Numbered from the stretch's first letter, positions 48,865-60,445 are shown. The stretch is 64,000 nt of DNA from Sipunculus nudus (GCA_026874595.1 CM049315.1:694001-758000), one strand, 5' to 3'. Made by a program: numbers and translations. The notes: generated by a model from the sequence alone, not told the origin.

Positions 48865-48918
<54 letters not shown>

Positions 48919-49040
48919 TAATATAATATAAATCTTTCAATTTGTTTGTGACTTATAATCCTTACAGTACTGTAAAGTGGCAATGATAGGGATATTATTC
49001 GGCAAGAAAACAAGGAAAGGATAATGGGTGGCGCCACCAG
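48065..49040. repeat. Second GGTGGCGCCACC periodic array
   Basis: Palindromes at about 48072 (variant GGTAGAGCCACC), 48221, 48350, 48502, 48666 and 49027. The first intervals are 149, 129 and 152 bp, the same 150/130 alternation as the array at 43968-44676. Spacers share CATGCCAAATT(T/G)CAGACCAA and GAACCACTCCTGA(A/G)ATATGAG with each other and resemble the other array in reverse complement (TATCCAAG, CATGC, AAATTTCAG). A (TA)n tract at 48867-48915 interrupts it. Confidence 0.8.
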
Positions 49041-50039
49041 TTTCCGGTATATGACCACAATATTTAAGATCTTCGGTTAACTTGAGTTTTGGATCAGTCA
49101 ATGCAAGATTTCTTGAGATATTTAAGAATTTTTGTGATTTCCCCCCAAAAATGGACCTATTCAAGGTCAAGGTAACTCTCCTAGTAAAGGTCATGACCCC
49201 ATTAAAATAGGTTTCGTCCTCTCACCCATATCTATGAACATGTCAAGTTTGGTAAAGATCCGTGAAATATTTTTATCTCGCATGAAAGAAATCTCTGCAG
49301 CGGTTGCGAAGGCGGCGGCGGCGCGACCGCGTCTTAACCATAGCATCCCGGCTTTATCTAGGGATACAACAATAAGAAACACGATCCCTGTTTTAACCTT
49401 GTGAATGAGGAGTACAAACATGTAAATTTGTGTTTAAATGGTCTAGTTTTCTTGACGACGTATAAAACGTCATGAACGACGTTATGTAGCGGAAGACATA
49501 CACTTCTGGTAAATTTGTCAAGTTTTGTTAAAGGTTTTGTTATTCCTTAAACGTATTAATTTACATTGAATAACACTAATTTTTGCTTAATTATACATCT
49601 GTTAATTATAATTATTGTATAATTTCTACTTTATTTATTGTAAAAATTGTTAATTCAAGATTTTAAAATACCCCATAAAAACATCGTTACAAGTCTTATG
49701 ACATATACAATCAACTCTGTTCATATGTAAATTTTATTGATGACCCGACATTTTCCAATCCCAGCCCCTATCCATGTCGCATGCTGTCCCACGGAGGGCC
49801 ACATTTTGGACCGAGCGACCCGTGACAAAACGTCATGATATGTATGACGATGATATTCATGCAGTTGCGGCAAATTTTCTGAGTGGCGTGTATATATATA
49901 TATATATGAGAAACTAAATAAATTCTATAGACTAACTAATTTATTAATCCGAGCTTTCAAGGCACACAGGATTCTTCGTCAGGTGGTGAATGGGAACCGG
50001 TAGAGAGGTGTTTTATATAGCAGAGAAATAATGTATGAA
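49041..50039. other. Non-coding stretch
   Basis: Contains AAGGTCATGACCCCATT at 49185-49204 (also at 48828-48843), a GC-rich GGCGGCGGCGGCG run near 49313, a short (TA)n at 49889-49907 and, on the minus strand at 49951-49988, a CCTGACGAAG..TTGAAAGC module discussed as a finding. Confidence 0.5.
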
Positions 50040-50990
50040 GTCCATAATGCAAGAAACATTTTACACTTGAACACAAATATAAAACAACTGTGGTATTTCA
50101 AGATGAACGCAGAAGGAAATTATTTCTTCAGTGGTGAGATAAAAGTGGCGGCTAGTTTTATTACAACAGTGACCGTTATTACAAAAGTGGTTGCTCGACC
50201 CGGCCACTATTGTAATAACGTTCACTATTGTAATAAATTTCGTTTTAGGTATAATTAATAACGTGAGAGTGGACTACAACGTTTGGAATATTAAAATTCC
50301 CAAGCATTTCACACTTGAACACAAATAAAAAACAATGGTGGCATTTCAATATGAACAATGAGGGAAATTATTTCCTCAGTGGTGAAATTAAGGAGGCGGC
50401 TAGTTTTTATTACAATAGTGACCGTTATTACAATAGTGGTTGCTCGACCCGGTCACTATTTTAATAGCGTTCACTATTGTAATAAATTTTGTTATCGGTA
50501 TAATTGATGACGTAAGAGTGGATAACAACATTTGGAATACATAATTCGCCAGTAGTTTACACCAGAACACAAATATAAAACAATGGTGACATTTCAAGAT
50601 GAACGATGATAGAATTATTTCTTCAGTGGTGAAATAAAGGTGGCCGCTACTTTTTATTACAATAGTGACCGTTATTACAATAGTGGTTTCTTGACACGGT
50701 AACTAATGTAATAAAGTTCTTTAGTGTAATAACGTATAAGATACAATCTAATGCGACTTTGGGGATACTGTGGATGAATTGTGTTGTTTTTTTTTCGGGA
50801 ATTTCATTTGTTTGGAAGAATCTCGACGAATCTGGGAAAAATTTCAACCACTATTGTAATAATTATTACAATAGTGACCGTAATTACAATAGTGGTTGGC
50901 AAAAACTGGCCCTTACCAACCACTATTGTAATAATTATTACAACAGTGAAAGTTATTACAATTGTGGTTGCAACATAGCATACCTTAAGC
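50040..50990 (-). repeat. Right inverted arm: hairpin units of the ATTGTAATA family
   Basis: Reverse complement of the left arm. Hairpins lie at 50157-50236, 50407-50485 and 50654-50733, spaced 250 and 247 bp, and the terminal compound palindrome lies at 50846-50970. The non-palindromic linker next to the terminal block (AAATTTTTCCCAGATTCGTC and GAGATTCTTCCAA in left-arm sense) is also shared, so the relation is true homology and not merely shared simple words. The inner end breaks off at about 50047 within a spacer. ORFs over it are shadows. Confidence 0.9.
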
Positions 50991-51609
50991 ATGAACATCG
51001 CCCCTGATTTGTTTTACACAAATGTATGCGTGCACTCTGACGAATAATGGGTCTGATACAATTACAAACTCACATGAGCAAATTTCACAAAAATATTTGC
51101 ATATGGATTTTAAAATTAACAAGAATAATTTATCACGGATATCTCCACATCGCTCTTACCTTTGTATCTTAATGTGTTGACTACATTTGTCTGTTAGATT
51201 GGTATGGGCCAGACCTTTTAGCCTTTTGGAGATATCTGGAAGTCCCTTTTCTGGTGTCGTTTTAATAACACATTGGCTTCAGTCGTTGTTTACACTGCGA
51301 AGAAAAGACAAAAGCTTTGAAGTGCCAGTGGACGTAATTTAAGAAAATGTAAAGTGCCATAGGCCATATTTGTAGTGGGTTTAAGAAATAAATATTTATC
51401 TGTTTGCAGTAACATGAAGTGTTTCTTTGACATCAAAATCGAAATTTCTTCCTATGTCGAGAAATAGTCGTATTGCGTGGACATTTTCTTATAAAATCAA
51501 ACCATCCAAATATCATGCATTGACATGTGTATACTGGCGGTTATAGGAGTTTATGAGAAGGAAGGTATTGTTTCAAATGAGAAAATCATAATAAACTGGT
51601 TATATATAA
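50991..51609. other. Non-coding stretch
   Basis: Nothing recognised. Confidence 0.45.
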
Positions 51610-51900
51610 TTTTATTAGTTACCTCCGAAAAGGGACATGGGTTATGGTTTTGTCGGCGTTGGTTTGCTGATTGTTTGTTCGTCAGTTAGTAACATTTCTA
51701 AAAAAAATATTTTCAAGGATTTTGATGAAAGTTCTAGTTAAGTAAAAATTGTTAAAATTTCGGGGATGACCTGGATCACCATCTAAATCTAGGATTTTTT
51801 AAAAGAAAGATGCTGCATTTCTGACAATGCCATAAGGGGGTTAATGAGCTGCCTTCGCGGAGATCTGCACTCTCTGAATGCCAATTTCAAGTTTGTTATG
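51610..51900. repeat. Interspersed repeat, copy 2 (inverted partner 11390-11740)
   Basis: Contains GTCGGCGTTGGTTTGCTGAT, GCATTTCTGACAATGCCATA and AGATCTGCACTCTCTGAATG, the reverse complements of blocks at 11400-11700 in matching order. The minus-strand frame 51789-52076 overlaps it and is not convincing. Confidence 0.6.
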
Positions 51901-53519
51901 TATAGTGCAGTCAACATGGACACAAAATAACACCGGCGTTGATTACGTAACGCTAAACCAGCCGGTAGGTGGGCATATATGATGTTGTATATGAAACTCT
52001 CTGACCTCGAAGACTGTGCAGGTTCGTCAGTTATGTACATATATTTACGTATGTCCAACGCAGGACAAAAACTCAATACAATTATCTCTACAATTGACTC
52101 AAATTTAATTGAAATCCATGAGTATTAATTGAAGAAATTTACAAAAGACAAATGTCCAAACGGTCAAATCTAATTCTTTTGCTTGATGGTGATCCATTTT
52201 TAAATGGCACGAACCGGTCCTTTCCTAATTCACTCTCGTCCGCTGATCATGCCACTCACGAAAATTAATCAATCCAAATCTTGTTGACTCTAATACAGTA
52301 AACTATATTGCAATTTCAAATTCCTTATCGCGTAAAGACATATTCTTAATACATAATAAGAAAAAATGTTATAATTTAGCTGACTTTTTTAGAATTAGGA
52401 ACAATTATGTCATTATGATGTTAGTTTGAAAAGAAATATCATCACTTGGCTTTAAAAAAACTGAAGAAGTAGGTGACCTGCCCGATTGAATGCGCCTTAC
52501 TAAGTTCTGGTACGTGTCTTGTTAACAAGATCAGGAACATGAGAAACACGAGAAAACTTCATTTGATTATAGACGATTTATTTCGTATAAATTTTGATCA
52601 CCCACATATTTCATATAAAATGATCCTCACAAGCATCACACAGGGATACATCATAATGCATTGTTTATTGATAACTTCATGTATATGCGTGAATATGTGT
52701 GTTAGGGGAGATCTTTCATGTGAGATATCTTTGCCGCTTCTGTTAAATAAATACACAGCGGACTTGCTATCAATAGAGTTGAATATGAGAGTTAAATAAT
52801 TTGGAGGAAAACTTCGTTGTATACCATGCTGCACAGTGAAACATTAACTTCTGTTGTTCTTCGATGCATCTCGAGTGAACTTTTGAATATCCCATGTGTA
52901 AGAACAGTTGTTGCTTATTACTCGCTCTGAGATTACATCCTGTCAATGTCCACACATCTGATCGATGTTTACGCTGAAACAAAGGAGGTTGGAATATAAA
53001 TAACATTATTCAGGACTTGTGCTTCTTTATCCCTGGAATCAAGGGAGTCACGTCACTGGCAGCTTTGATCTGGCTCAGAGCAGGAGTAGGACATCATATG
53101 ACGTCATTTGGGGATATGTGCAGATCACAGGTGTGGGTTATAAAAAGCCGCACGGAGCAAGACCCATATACCTCCGGCTGGATACCCCATTGTGTCAATG
53201 TTTCTGAGGTCAGTGAGAAAAACATATTAAATGATCCACACAAATCACTTCTTCCAATAATTTGGGGGTTAATTCCAAAACCTTCTCTTACATTTGCTCG
53301 TCAGCATCTTCAAGCTTAAAAGAAAAGTCATCCTACGATATGTCTAAATGCCTTACCAGACACAATATCACTGTTTAAATGTTATATCGGGTTGTCCAAG
53401 TATATATGATGATTGCATTCTTCACAGAAGCAGAACACATTTTCTGCTTAATACATCTTCACCTATTAGTTCTACTAGCTTAATTTTTTATGGACCATTT
53501 TGTATTTGATATCCAGTCC

Positions 53520-53520
<1 letters not shown>
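51901..53520. other. Non-coding stretch
   Basis: Frames at 52473-52799 and 53017-53319 (plus) exceed 100 codons or come close, but I see no family motif, and opposing frames overlap both. Left unassigned. Confidence 0.4.
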
Positions 53521-53573
<53 letters not shown>

Positions 53574-53574
53574 A
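53521..53574. repeat. (CT)n microsatellite
   Basis: Pure CT dinucleotide tract, about 25 units. Confidence 0.95.
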
Positions 53575-54060
53575 ATTCATATCTGTTACCCTTACAGAGT
53601 GCTGATGATTCAGACGATGAACAGTTTTTCTGTTGATAAGTTTCTTCTGTTTTGTTCCAGTAAATTCCGTTACATCCTTCATCGAGGACCACCTTTAAGT
53701 CTCTGTGACGATGCAAATATTTTCGTCATTTTTAATAGTGACTCTTTGCCTTCAAGTATTCTTGTTACTGGGCAATCAACCGCGTCAGACAACGCGATAC
53801 AAGAAATAACTCGTGACCATAAAGGCGGATTTTAGTTTGGTTTTGTGAGTTCACATGTGTCCTTTTATGTTAATTCATTACTCGTAACCTATTGCTCAGA
53901 TAATCGGGTGTTTATCATAATCCCAATGCAACAGAATGGATGGACGTGCAGTATATTCCCCATTATGGCTTGTTTTATGACTTACGTTAGGCCTACCAGG
54001 CATAATGAATGCCGACTGAGACGTGTATACACATGGCGCAACGGCAGCCTTGTTTATAAG

Positions 54061-54063
<3 letters not shown>
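53575..54063. other. Non-coding stretch
   Basis: Nothing recognised; frames here run into the following (TA)n. Confidence 0.45.

Positions 54064-54120
<57 letters not shown>
54064..54120. repeat. (TA)n microsatellite
   Basis: Pure AT tract ending exactly at the start of the MITE. Confidence 0.95.
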
Positions 54121-54123
<3 letters not shown>

Positions 54124-54279
54124 TGAAACCTCGTTGTGTCGAATTCGCTTAAGTCGAATACCCCGCTTATGTCGAAGTTTTAGACTCGATTTTCCGGACA
54201 ACTTTAGTTAAATTATTACCAAAAAAAACCAGCTTGTGTCGAACCTCGGATGTGACTTCGACACAACGAGGTTTCACTG
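54121..54279. mobile_element. Pogo/Tigger-like MITE with TA target site
   Basis: A 159-bp element that begins CAGTGAAACCTCGTTGTGTC and ends with the exact reverse complement. The terminal inverted repeats match for 23 bp, through GAA. TA lies immediately outside both ends (TATATA on the left, TATATATT on the right), as for Tc1/mariner-pogo insertions. The CAGT(N)GAACCTCGTT-type terminus is characteristic of pogo/Tigger elements. Inner TGTCGAA words are repeated and inverted, so most of the element could fold. There is no transposase, so it is non-autonomous. Confidence 0.85.
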
Positions 54280-55286
54280 TATATATTATACTAGCTGATA
54301 GACCCGGTATACCAGGCTTATTACCGGGGTTAGGGAGATTTATTAACTGAGATGTGAAATGTTGGCTCATTTTATTTTTATTCTAAAAGTTAACAGAAAA
54401 TATAGGTTTTCAGTGGGAAACTAAGATATGAATAAACATTTTGGCACGACTGCAGAATAACTCACGCACCTCTCTGAGGCACAACACTTCTGTGAACAGA
54501 AAACGTTTCTAGGTACAGGTGCTTGTATCTTAATTTTGCCACTTACTTTTAAATTACATGAATCCTTAACATCATACCGTCCGTCCGTATAAACTCATAA
54601 CCTGGTGGAGATAGTGCGTGAGTGATCCTGCAGTCGCTCCAATATTTTTAACATTTATTTTGTGGTTTTGTCCTCGTGGCAAGAAATTTATAGCCCGGTA
54701 TGTTTACCTTGATGACCTGGCCAGTGATGGTGTTGATATTGCGAACCGGAATGAGACGCGGGGGCATTCAGGTTTTCGATGATATTTGACTAGATTCTAC
54801 CGGTGGACGTACAAAGATTATAGGTTGATGTGAGGAACACATGAAAGACTTATTAAATGTACGTTGCAAGGAAACTGTTCCTGAAGAAAGAAACAGAAAT
54901 ATGCATACCTCGTAAGTAGCAGAAGCGGACCCAACGGGACCCCATGCAGAGGGTCCGTATTCATTTTCAACCGCCGCAATTTATTTTCATCGTATCAGAC
55001 AAGTTTTGAGGCCTGAAACCCCCGACACCACCCAAGCCCTGTTCCTGAAATTGGGACCTTGAATTAGGTTTTTTCATTAATCCTCTTGGGTTGAACTCTC
55101 CATTTCATAAAGCAGGAAACATGTGTTTTTCTCTTTTACTGACCACGCACGTGGGTTAAATCCCTAATTGAAAGCAAGCGTTATTCATAAGAAAAAAAGT
55201 CCTTAGTGTTAGAGGTTAAGTGACCACGCGCGGTTATAGAGAACACTGCGAACAAACGTTAACCGAATTCCTTTTATAAGTATTAG
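54280..55286. other. Non-coding stretch with an old repeat
   Basis: 54920-55110 has AGAAGCGGACCC, a GACAAGTTTTGAGGCCTGAAA block and AATCCTCTTGGG. Related blocks appear at 18826-18960 (AGAAGCGGATCC, CAGACCAATTTTGTGTGGCC, GTCCTCCTGGGG). Otherwise nothing was recognised. Confidence 0.4.
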
Positions 55287-55293
55287 ATATATA

Positions 55294-55373
<80 letters not shown>

Positions 55374-55604
55374 TCGATCATATCAGCGAGAATATCAGCA
55401 AATGTCCTAAGTCCATCGGTCGGACCTAGGGGTCACAATGTCTAATGACCATCAAGGACGTAAGAATCGCTGGTGCCCTCAGACCCTTGACACATGGAAA
55501 ACATCCCACTCGACCAAGCACTCACTGGCTTGGCACAGCGTGGCGATGACATCCTTATCTCGTAATCGATAATCCCCGACAATCTGATAGGTAATACCCT
55601 CATC

Positions 55605-55653
<49 letters not shown>
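55287..55653. repeat. Two (TA)n tracts enclosing a 235-bp island
   Basis: (TA)n at 55287-55371 and 55607-55653 flank more GC-rich unique sequence (55372-55606). No inverted termini are visible on the island. It may be an insertion into one TA tract or two independent tracts. Confidence 0.8.
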
Positions 55654-55654
<1 letters not shown>

Positions 55655-56013
55655 TCCTACCAAAGCACCATACGTCTCAGATCCTGACAACATCTCTGGC
55701 CTGTCGTCTTAAAGTCGTATTGTGACCTCTCGCTCTCTGTCTGAATAATTAATAGGCACGTCACCTTAGAAGTCTGAGTGTGAAAACAATGTGCTTGGAC
55801 TTTCCTTGTCTTTGAAGTCATAGACCAAATCCATGCTTCTATTGAAAAGTGTTTTGATAAGTCTGACAAGAATTAAAATTCCATCATGTCATGAATGAAT
55901 AATAGCTGAAATCAAACAGAACACCTGGGTTTCCTAAATCTAATTCCCATGCCTAATACCGATACACGATGAAGCGTACAATACATTAAATATGTGAAAC
56001 TACTCCTATACGG
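55654..56013. other. Non-coding stretch
   Basis: Nothing recognised. Confidence 0.45.
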
Positions 56014-56851
56014 TGTTACGGAACCTAATAACAGATCACATAATCGTGACGAGCACAAATTTTGTTACGGGATAAAAAAAATCAGATTCCTCAACTATAG
56101 GCAGCGTGAAATGTCAAGGGTAATGAATAAAGAAATGTCCAGGGGAATGAATAAAGAAGTCAGTGGTTATAGTTAACAAATAATTATAATTTATTCTTAT
56201 AACAGTCCTAACATTATAATACACTAAATCAATCCAATTACCCACTATATCAAGCATAAAATTGTACAGTACTAGAGTGTCCGGATCCTAGGCTTTGATT
56301 TCGGGATACCACCACTATCACAGCTCAACAAGAGTCCTTTAACACAAATATTCCAGATGAACAGTTCATGCAAATCTTCTCAGAGAATAGTCAGATTTAA
56401 TCGCAAAAACAATCTGTTGTAATCCAAAAGTGAAGTTCTGGTAATAATCCCAAAGGCAAACTGAAGAAACTGTATAAAATCTGTTATAAAGTCTGCGTAA
56501 GTTCTGCAATTATCGGAAAGGTCCTAAAAACACTGACTTGACTAAAGACTTGACACAAGTGTCCGCTGGTATTTTCCTCTTCTCGGCTCTAAACACATCT
56601 ATTTTATAGCCTTTTCACCCGAAGCCCAGAACTTTCCGTTCTGGAACATTCCAAAGAGCATAACAATACACGTGCGCCCCCAGGGCCTGAACAGACCCGA
56701 ACTATCTAGAACACAAAGAACGCTGTGTCTCCACGTGTCGTAATTCTCACGCAAGCCAGAACCCAACTCGCGCGTCTCCCATAGAAACGAACAGGGCTAG
56801 CTCCAGACACGAATCAGAATGCCTGCGCATTATAAACAGATACATGTAACA
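56014..56851 (-). mobile_element. Solo LTR D of the gypsy family
   Basis: 838 bp, minus orientation, from TGTTACGGAACCTAATAACAG to ATACATGTAACA. ACGG lies immediately outside both ends, consistent with a 4-bp target-site duplication and a true solo LTR left by LTR-LTR recombination. TATTTTATA at 56600-56608 gives TATAAAATA on its strand. It contains a local duplication of the GTCTAGGGGAATGAATAAAG region (GTCAAGGGTAATGAATAAAG then GTCCAGGGGAATGAATAAAG, about 56115-56158). Confidence 0.88.
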
Positions 56852-57109
56852 ACGGATACACTAAACTTAATACAACGTACCATTATATAACAAACAGAAA
56901 ACTTGTCACAGCCCTCTGGTGACAGGGATTTCTATTGAGCCAGTACTGCGGCATAGGTGTAATTTAAACAGTAATTTAAACAAAAGTTAAATGATGCACT
57001 ATTTTGAGGATGTACTCTTTCAGGGGATCCAATAACCCCAAACCTGTTCTTATTAGCTATTAAGTATTAGCAATGATAATACGCCATACAAATAGAGTCA
57101 AATGTATAA
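56852..57109. other. Non-coding stretch
   Basis: Nothing recognised. Confidence 0.45.
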
Positions 57110-58290
57110 ACATTCTTACTAAATGATCTACAATCAATGACAGAACTTGACATATACTGAATAATGTTGCACTGTTCTCATCTCTCAAAATAAACTATAG
57201 TAAATGTGAAGCTGCATGCCTCGACTGCTCCGAAAGCAAAACCCTGAACAAGATTATATAGATCAATAAATTTACAGGAAAAAGGGGAAATTCTGGGAAT
57301 AAGGTATATGAATAATAATACACTTTCTAATACACTCAAATTGAAAATATTCAAATAAATTAGAAGTCCTGTTTTATATGTGAAACACGAGATCATAGAA
57401 AATATTCGGTAGAAATTCAGTTGTTAAAAGGCTTGGCATCTCCAAGAACTTTATGTTGTAAATATTTTAGAACCTCCTCCAAACTTTGTAATGAAAGTGA
57501 AAAGTTGTTTTGCTGATTTCATATTATACGGAAAAAAACCAAAATCAAATATGAAGTCCTTCTAATCTACAAAGAGCATGGAGGTTTGGGTCTGTCAGAT
57601 ATAGCATGTATAGTTCAAACAAAAAGAATCATGTGGATTGCCAGGGTAAAGGACACGAAGGAAGCAAAATGCACTGTTATACCGAATTATTGTTTACGTA
57701 ACTTTGGCGGTCTTGTATTGTATCTGCTAATATATATATAAAATTGGTTATTAATGGAAAGATATCCAGGTACTTATATTATTAGACATAACATTAAATC
57801 AACAAATATGGAATAATTAGTATATACAAATAGGAGGAGGATCTATATATATAATCATCTCGACGAGTTAGGGATAAAATATTAATACCATGTATTGCAT
57901 AAAAAAAGCCTTTTCAGATGCTCTATCTGAAAACGCTGCTTGCACAACTTATTTTATTCACTGGAGGATATTACAGGGGGCAATTACGCAAAAATGGAAA
58001 GAACTATTAAGGAAACAAAACATTGCAATGAACATTTACAAGGAAAACTCGATTTGAATAATTATTGTTAGAAAAAAAGCTGTACAGTGTATATGACACA
58101 ATTTTTTATATGTACTTAAGACTGTTTGAATTCAAAATCCTACACAACTGTCAATGATAGATTATATACATTGAGATTGATAGACACTTACAAATGTTCA
58201 TGCTGTTTTATTGATAAAGAATCAGCTGTTCATTTGTTCTGTATTATTTCATGGTTAAATCTGTTTACTTTCATATTATAAAAAATGCCA
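57110..58290 (+). pseudogene. Decayed LINE (L1/Tx1-type) 3' part
   Basis: Conceptual plus-strand translation, with many frame changes, keeps landmarks of an L1-type ORF2 after the RT catalytic box. LKINYSKCEA at 57183-57212 is the thumb motif (GLKIN..K). KEHGGLGLSDI is near 57570-57605. HWRILQGAITQKWKELLRKQ is near 57960-58018. At 58195-58242 a Cys/His cluster KCSCCFIDKESAVHLFC matches the C-terminal zinc-knuckle-like region of these LINEs. The reverse transcriptase core itself and the endonuclease are absent, and a poly(A) tail was not found. The opposing frame 57178-57396 is a shadow. Confidence 0.7.
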
Positions 58291-58879
58291 ACTAGGCTGG
58301 CATTTATATGCCACCATTAACACATGAATCTGTGAATATTGGTTGCCCAGATGATATGCCATTCAAACTACTTGTTGATATCCTGTTATTAATTTATATT
58401 TATAAGTTTATTATAGTTTAGTCAATGTAAGTGGTCAAAGTCCCTTCAGTGCCTTTTTCCCTGTGCATTTTAAGCTTTAGGAAAAGATAGAACGTGATAC
58501 AGCAGAACAGATTTTCTAGATAAAAGAATTTCTAGATAAGCATCTGGAAATATGGGGACAATTACTAGCCACTTTTAATAGTTGGTAATTACCTTGAAGC
58601 CAAGTGAAGTGGCTTAAATATCATTTGTATTAATTACAATTTAATTTTTGTACTGGTTGAGGTTACCGTAATGGTGTCGATGATTAAAGAAGAAAAACTG
58701 ATAAAATGCTAATTCTGAGACATCATTACAAAGGAGACATAAAATAACTATCTATTCATCCAAATTATTCCTTCACCATACTTGTTGGCATCGTTCATAA
58801 GTGTATACGCAAGTTCTGTCTGATACTCGTTATGGGTATTGTTATATCATAAGTAAAATCAAGCCACGTGATCGACGGT
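58291..58879. other. Non-coding stretch
   Basis: Nothing recognised; may include the LINE 3' untranslated part. Confidence 0.45.
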
Positions 58880-59180
58880 TATAACGACGAGAAGCAGGAT
58901 GCATATGACAGCCACCGGGACGAGCAATACGTCATTATTGGTCTGGCGTGTCAAGGGACCCTCGTCTTTTCTGTTTTGATCATGGTTCACTGAATTCAGT
59001 ATTGGCTTAAGCAAGATATAAGACACATATCTATATGGGGATATGCGTAGACCGGTCAAAGCCTTCTTTCCCATGGCTTGGCCATAATGACACAATTACC
59101 ACAAGGATGCCGGGACGGAGTGGACATATGGACCACTTTGTGTCTTATATTTCTGAAAGATTTCGTAAGTATGACTTATC
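58880..59180 (+). repeat. Unclassified interspersed repeat, copy 3 (partial)
   Basis: Shares ATATGCGTAGACCGGTCAAAGCC at 59041-59062 with ATATATGTAGACCGGTCAAAGCC at 61098-61118, and GCCATAATGACACAATTACC with the end of copy 1. The minus-strand frame 58859-59095 ends in a hydrophobic run but overlaps the repeat, so I do not call it a gene. Confidence 0.45.
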
Positions 59181-59727
59181 CCAAACTGTCGCCTCAAAGG
59201 AACCAGAATAAAAATAACTTAGTCTTCCTTAAGATTGAAGGGTCAACAACTGAACACTGTATCTCACTCTCACTCCACAACTGTAACGAGATTAACATTT
59301 TCTCATTGTAAAAAAAAACGAAATAAACACGTAAGGAATACATTTAAGAATACTATTTTTTAAAGTTTGCAGTTCAATCAATTAAAAAAAATTAAAATGA
59401 ATTGAGAAAAAAATCTCCTCGACCAGTCAACTTCCACTCCTGCAAGCAAGCTGCGAAAAAAAAGTTTTTCTTTGCAACTTGTATTTGCGGGAATTTAATC
59501 ACCACACAAGCCGAAATAAGTAGCAGACTTTAATTTACTTTTCTGAATTCTCATATTCATCAATTCATAATTTTTTGGCTCATTATAAATGTCATTTCGT
59601 TTTATTAGCGTTCATATTCATTCAATTAAAGAGAAATGTATATGTAAATTGTTTAATATATAAATATATCCCCTGAATGATAAAAATGTATATGATATAT
59701 GAATAATATAACAATGATAACTGATTT

Positions 59728-59775
<48 letters not shown>

Positions 59776-59984
59776 TAACACATTCGAACATAAATTTGTA
59801 TTCTGAACAGATAATATGTGACAGAGCGAGTTTTTATTTTGGATTACTAGTCCTACCAGTGGGTACGTCAGGGTAACTGATACCTGACAATTTATGAGAG
59901 AGCGTACGTTTTCTAATTGAATCACAGCTCCACAATGCTATCTGTGCTTCTTCTAGATTATTAAAAATGCCTGGTCATGATTGA
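59181..59984. other. Non-coding stretch with (TA)n
   Basis: A (TA)n tract at 59731-59771; otherwise nothing recognised. Confidence 0.5.
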
Positions 59985-60310
59985 CAAGATTTATTGGTGG
60001 CAAAACGTATAGAAAGCAACGATGTGGCCATTTCTGGATAAAACTGTTTGAACTCAGCGACTACGGTGCACGGCTGGTTTGCATTATACGAACCACTATG
60101 ATAAAAATCTTTAAAAGTTATTAGAGTCTATCTAAGAAATATATGTTTATCATCAGTTATCACAATGCAATGGGGGACTCTACCTGTAACAGCGGTGGTC
60201 ATAAATTGTTGTTTGGGCAGAAAATAGAGTGTATTTATCTCCGGGTCTAAATATACTGCAGTATTTTGCCAAAGGGGCTTTTCTGGGATTGATAAAAGAC
60301 TGGGCATCAC
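59985..60310 (-). pseudogene. Unrecognised coding-like segment with one in-frame stop
   Basis: The minus-strand frame from 60310 reads about 60 residues (PEKPLWQNTAVYLDPEINTL then YFLPKQQF and VPHCIVITDDKHIFLR) to a TAG at about 60128-60130. It then continues in the same frame for another 47 residues (FKDFYHSGSYNANQPCTVVA then EFKQFYPEMATSLLS) to TGA near 59985. The composition is unlike the surrounding AT-rich shadows. There is no ATG at the start; the frame opens at GTG just after a GCATGCAG that could be a splice acceptor, and CAG/GTAGAG inside could be a donor. It may be an exon of a host gene with an unusual structure or, more likely given the stop, a pseudogene or transposon fragment. 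Family not recognised. Confidence 0.4.
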
Positions 60311-60414
60311 TGCATGCTAACTGGAAGCATGAATAGCCACTCTTTTCTTATAGAATTTGTTTACTCGAGAATCTATAAATTAGAGGCCTAGGAAGCAAGG
60401 GATATAAACTGGAC

Positions 60415-60445
<31 letters not shown>

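Noticed and set aside
52473-53319. Plus-strand frames of 108 and 100 codons
   Set aside because: No recognisable motif, overlapping opposing frames, no codon-level coding signature by eye and no partner exons.
58859-59095. Minus-strand 78-codon frame with a hydrophobic C-terminus
   Set aside because: It lies inside a copy of the interspersed repeat also found at 60.8 kb, where the frame is not kept.
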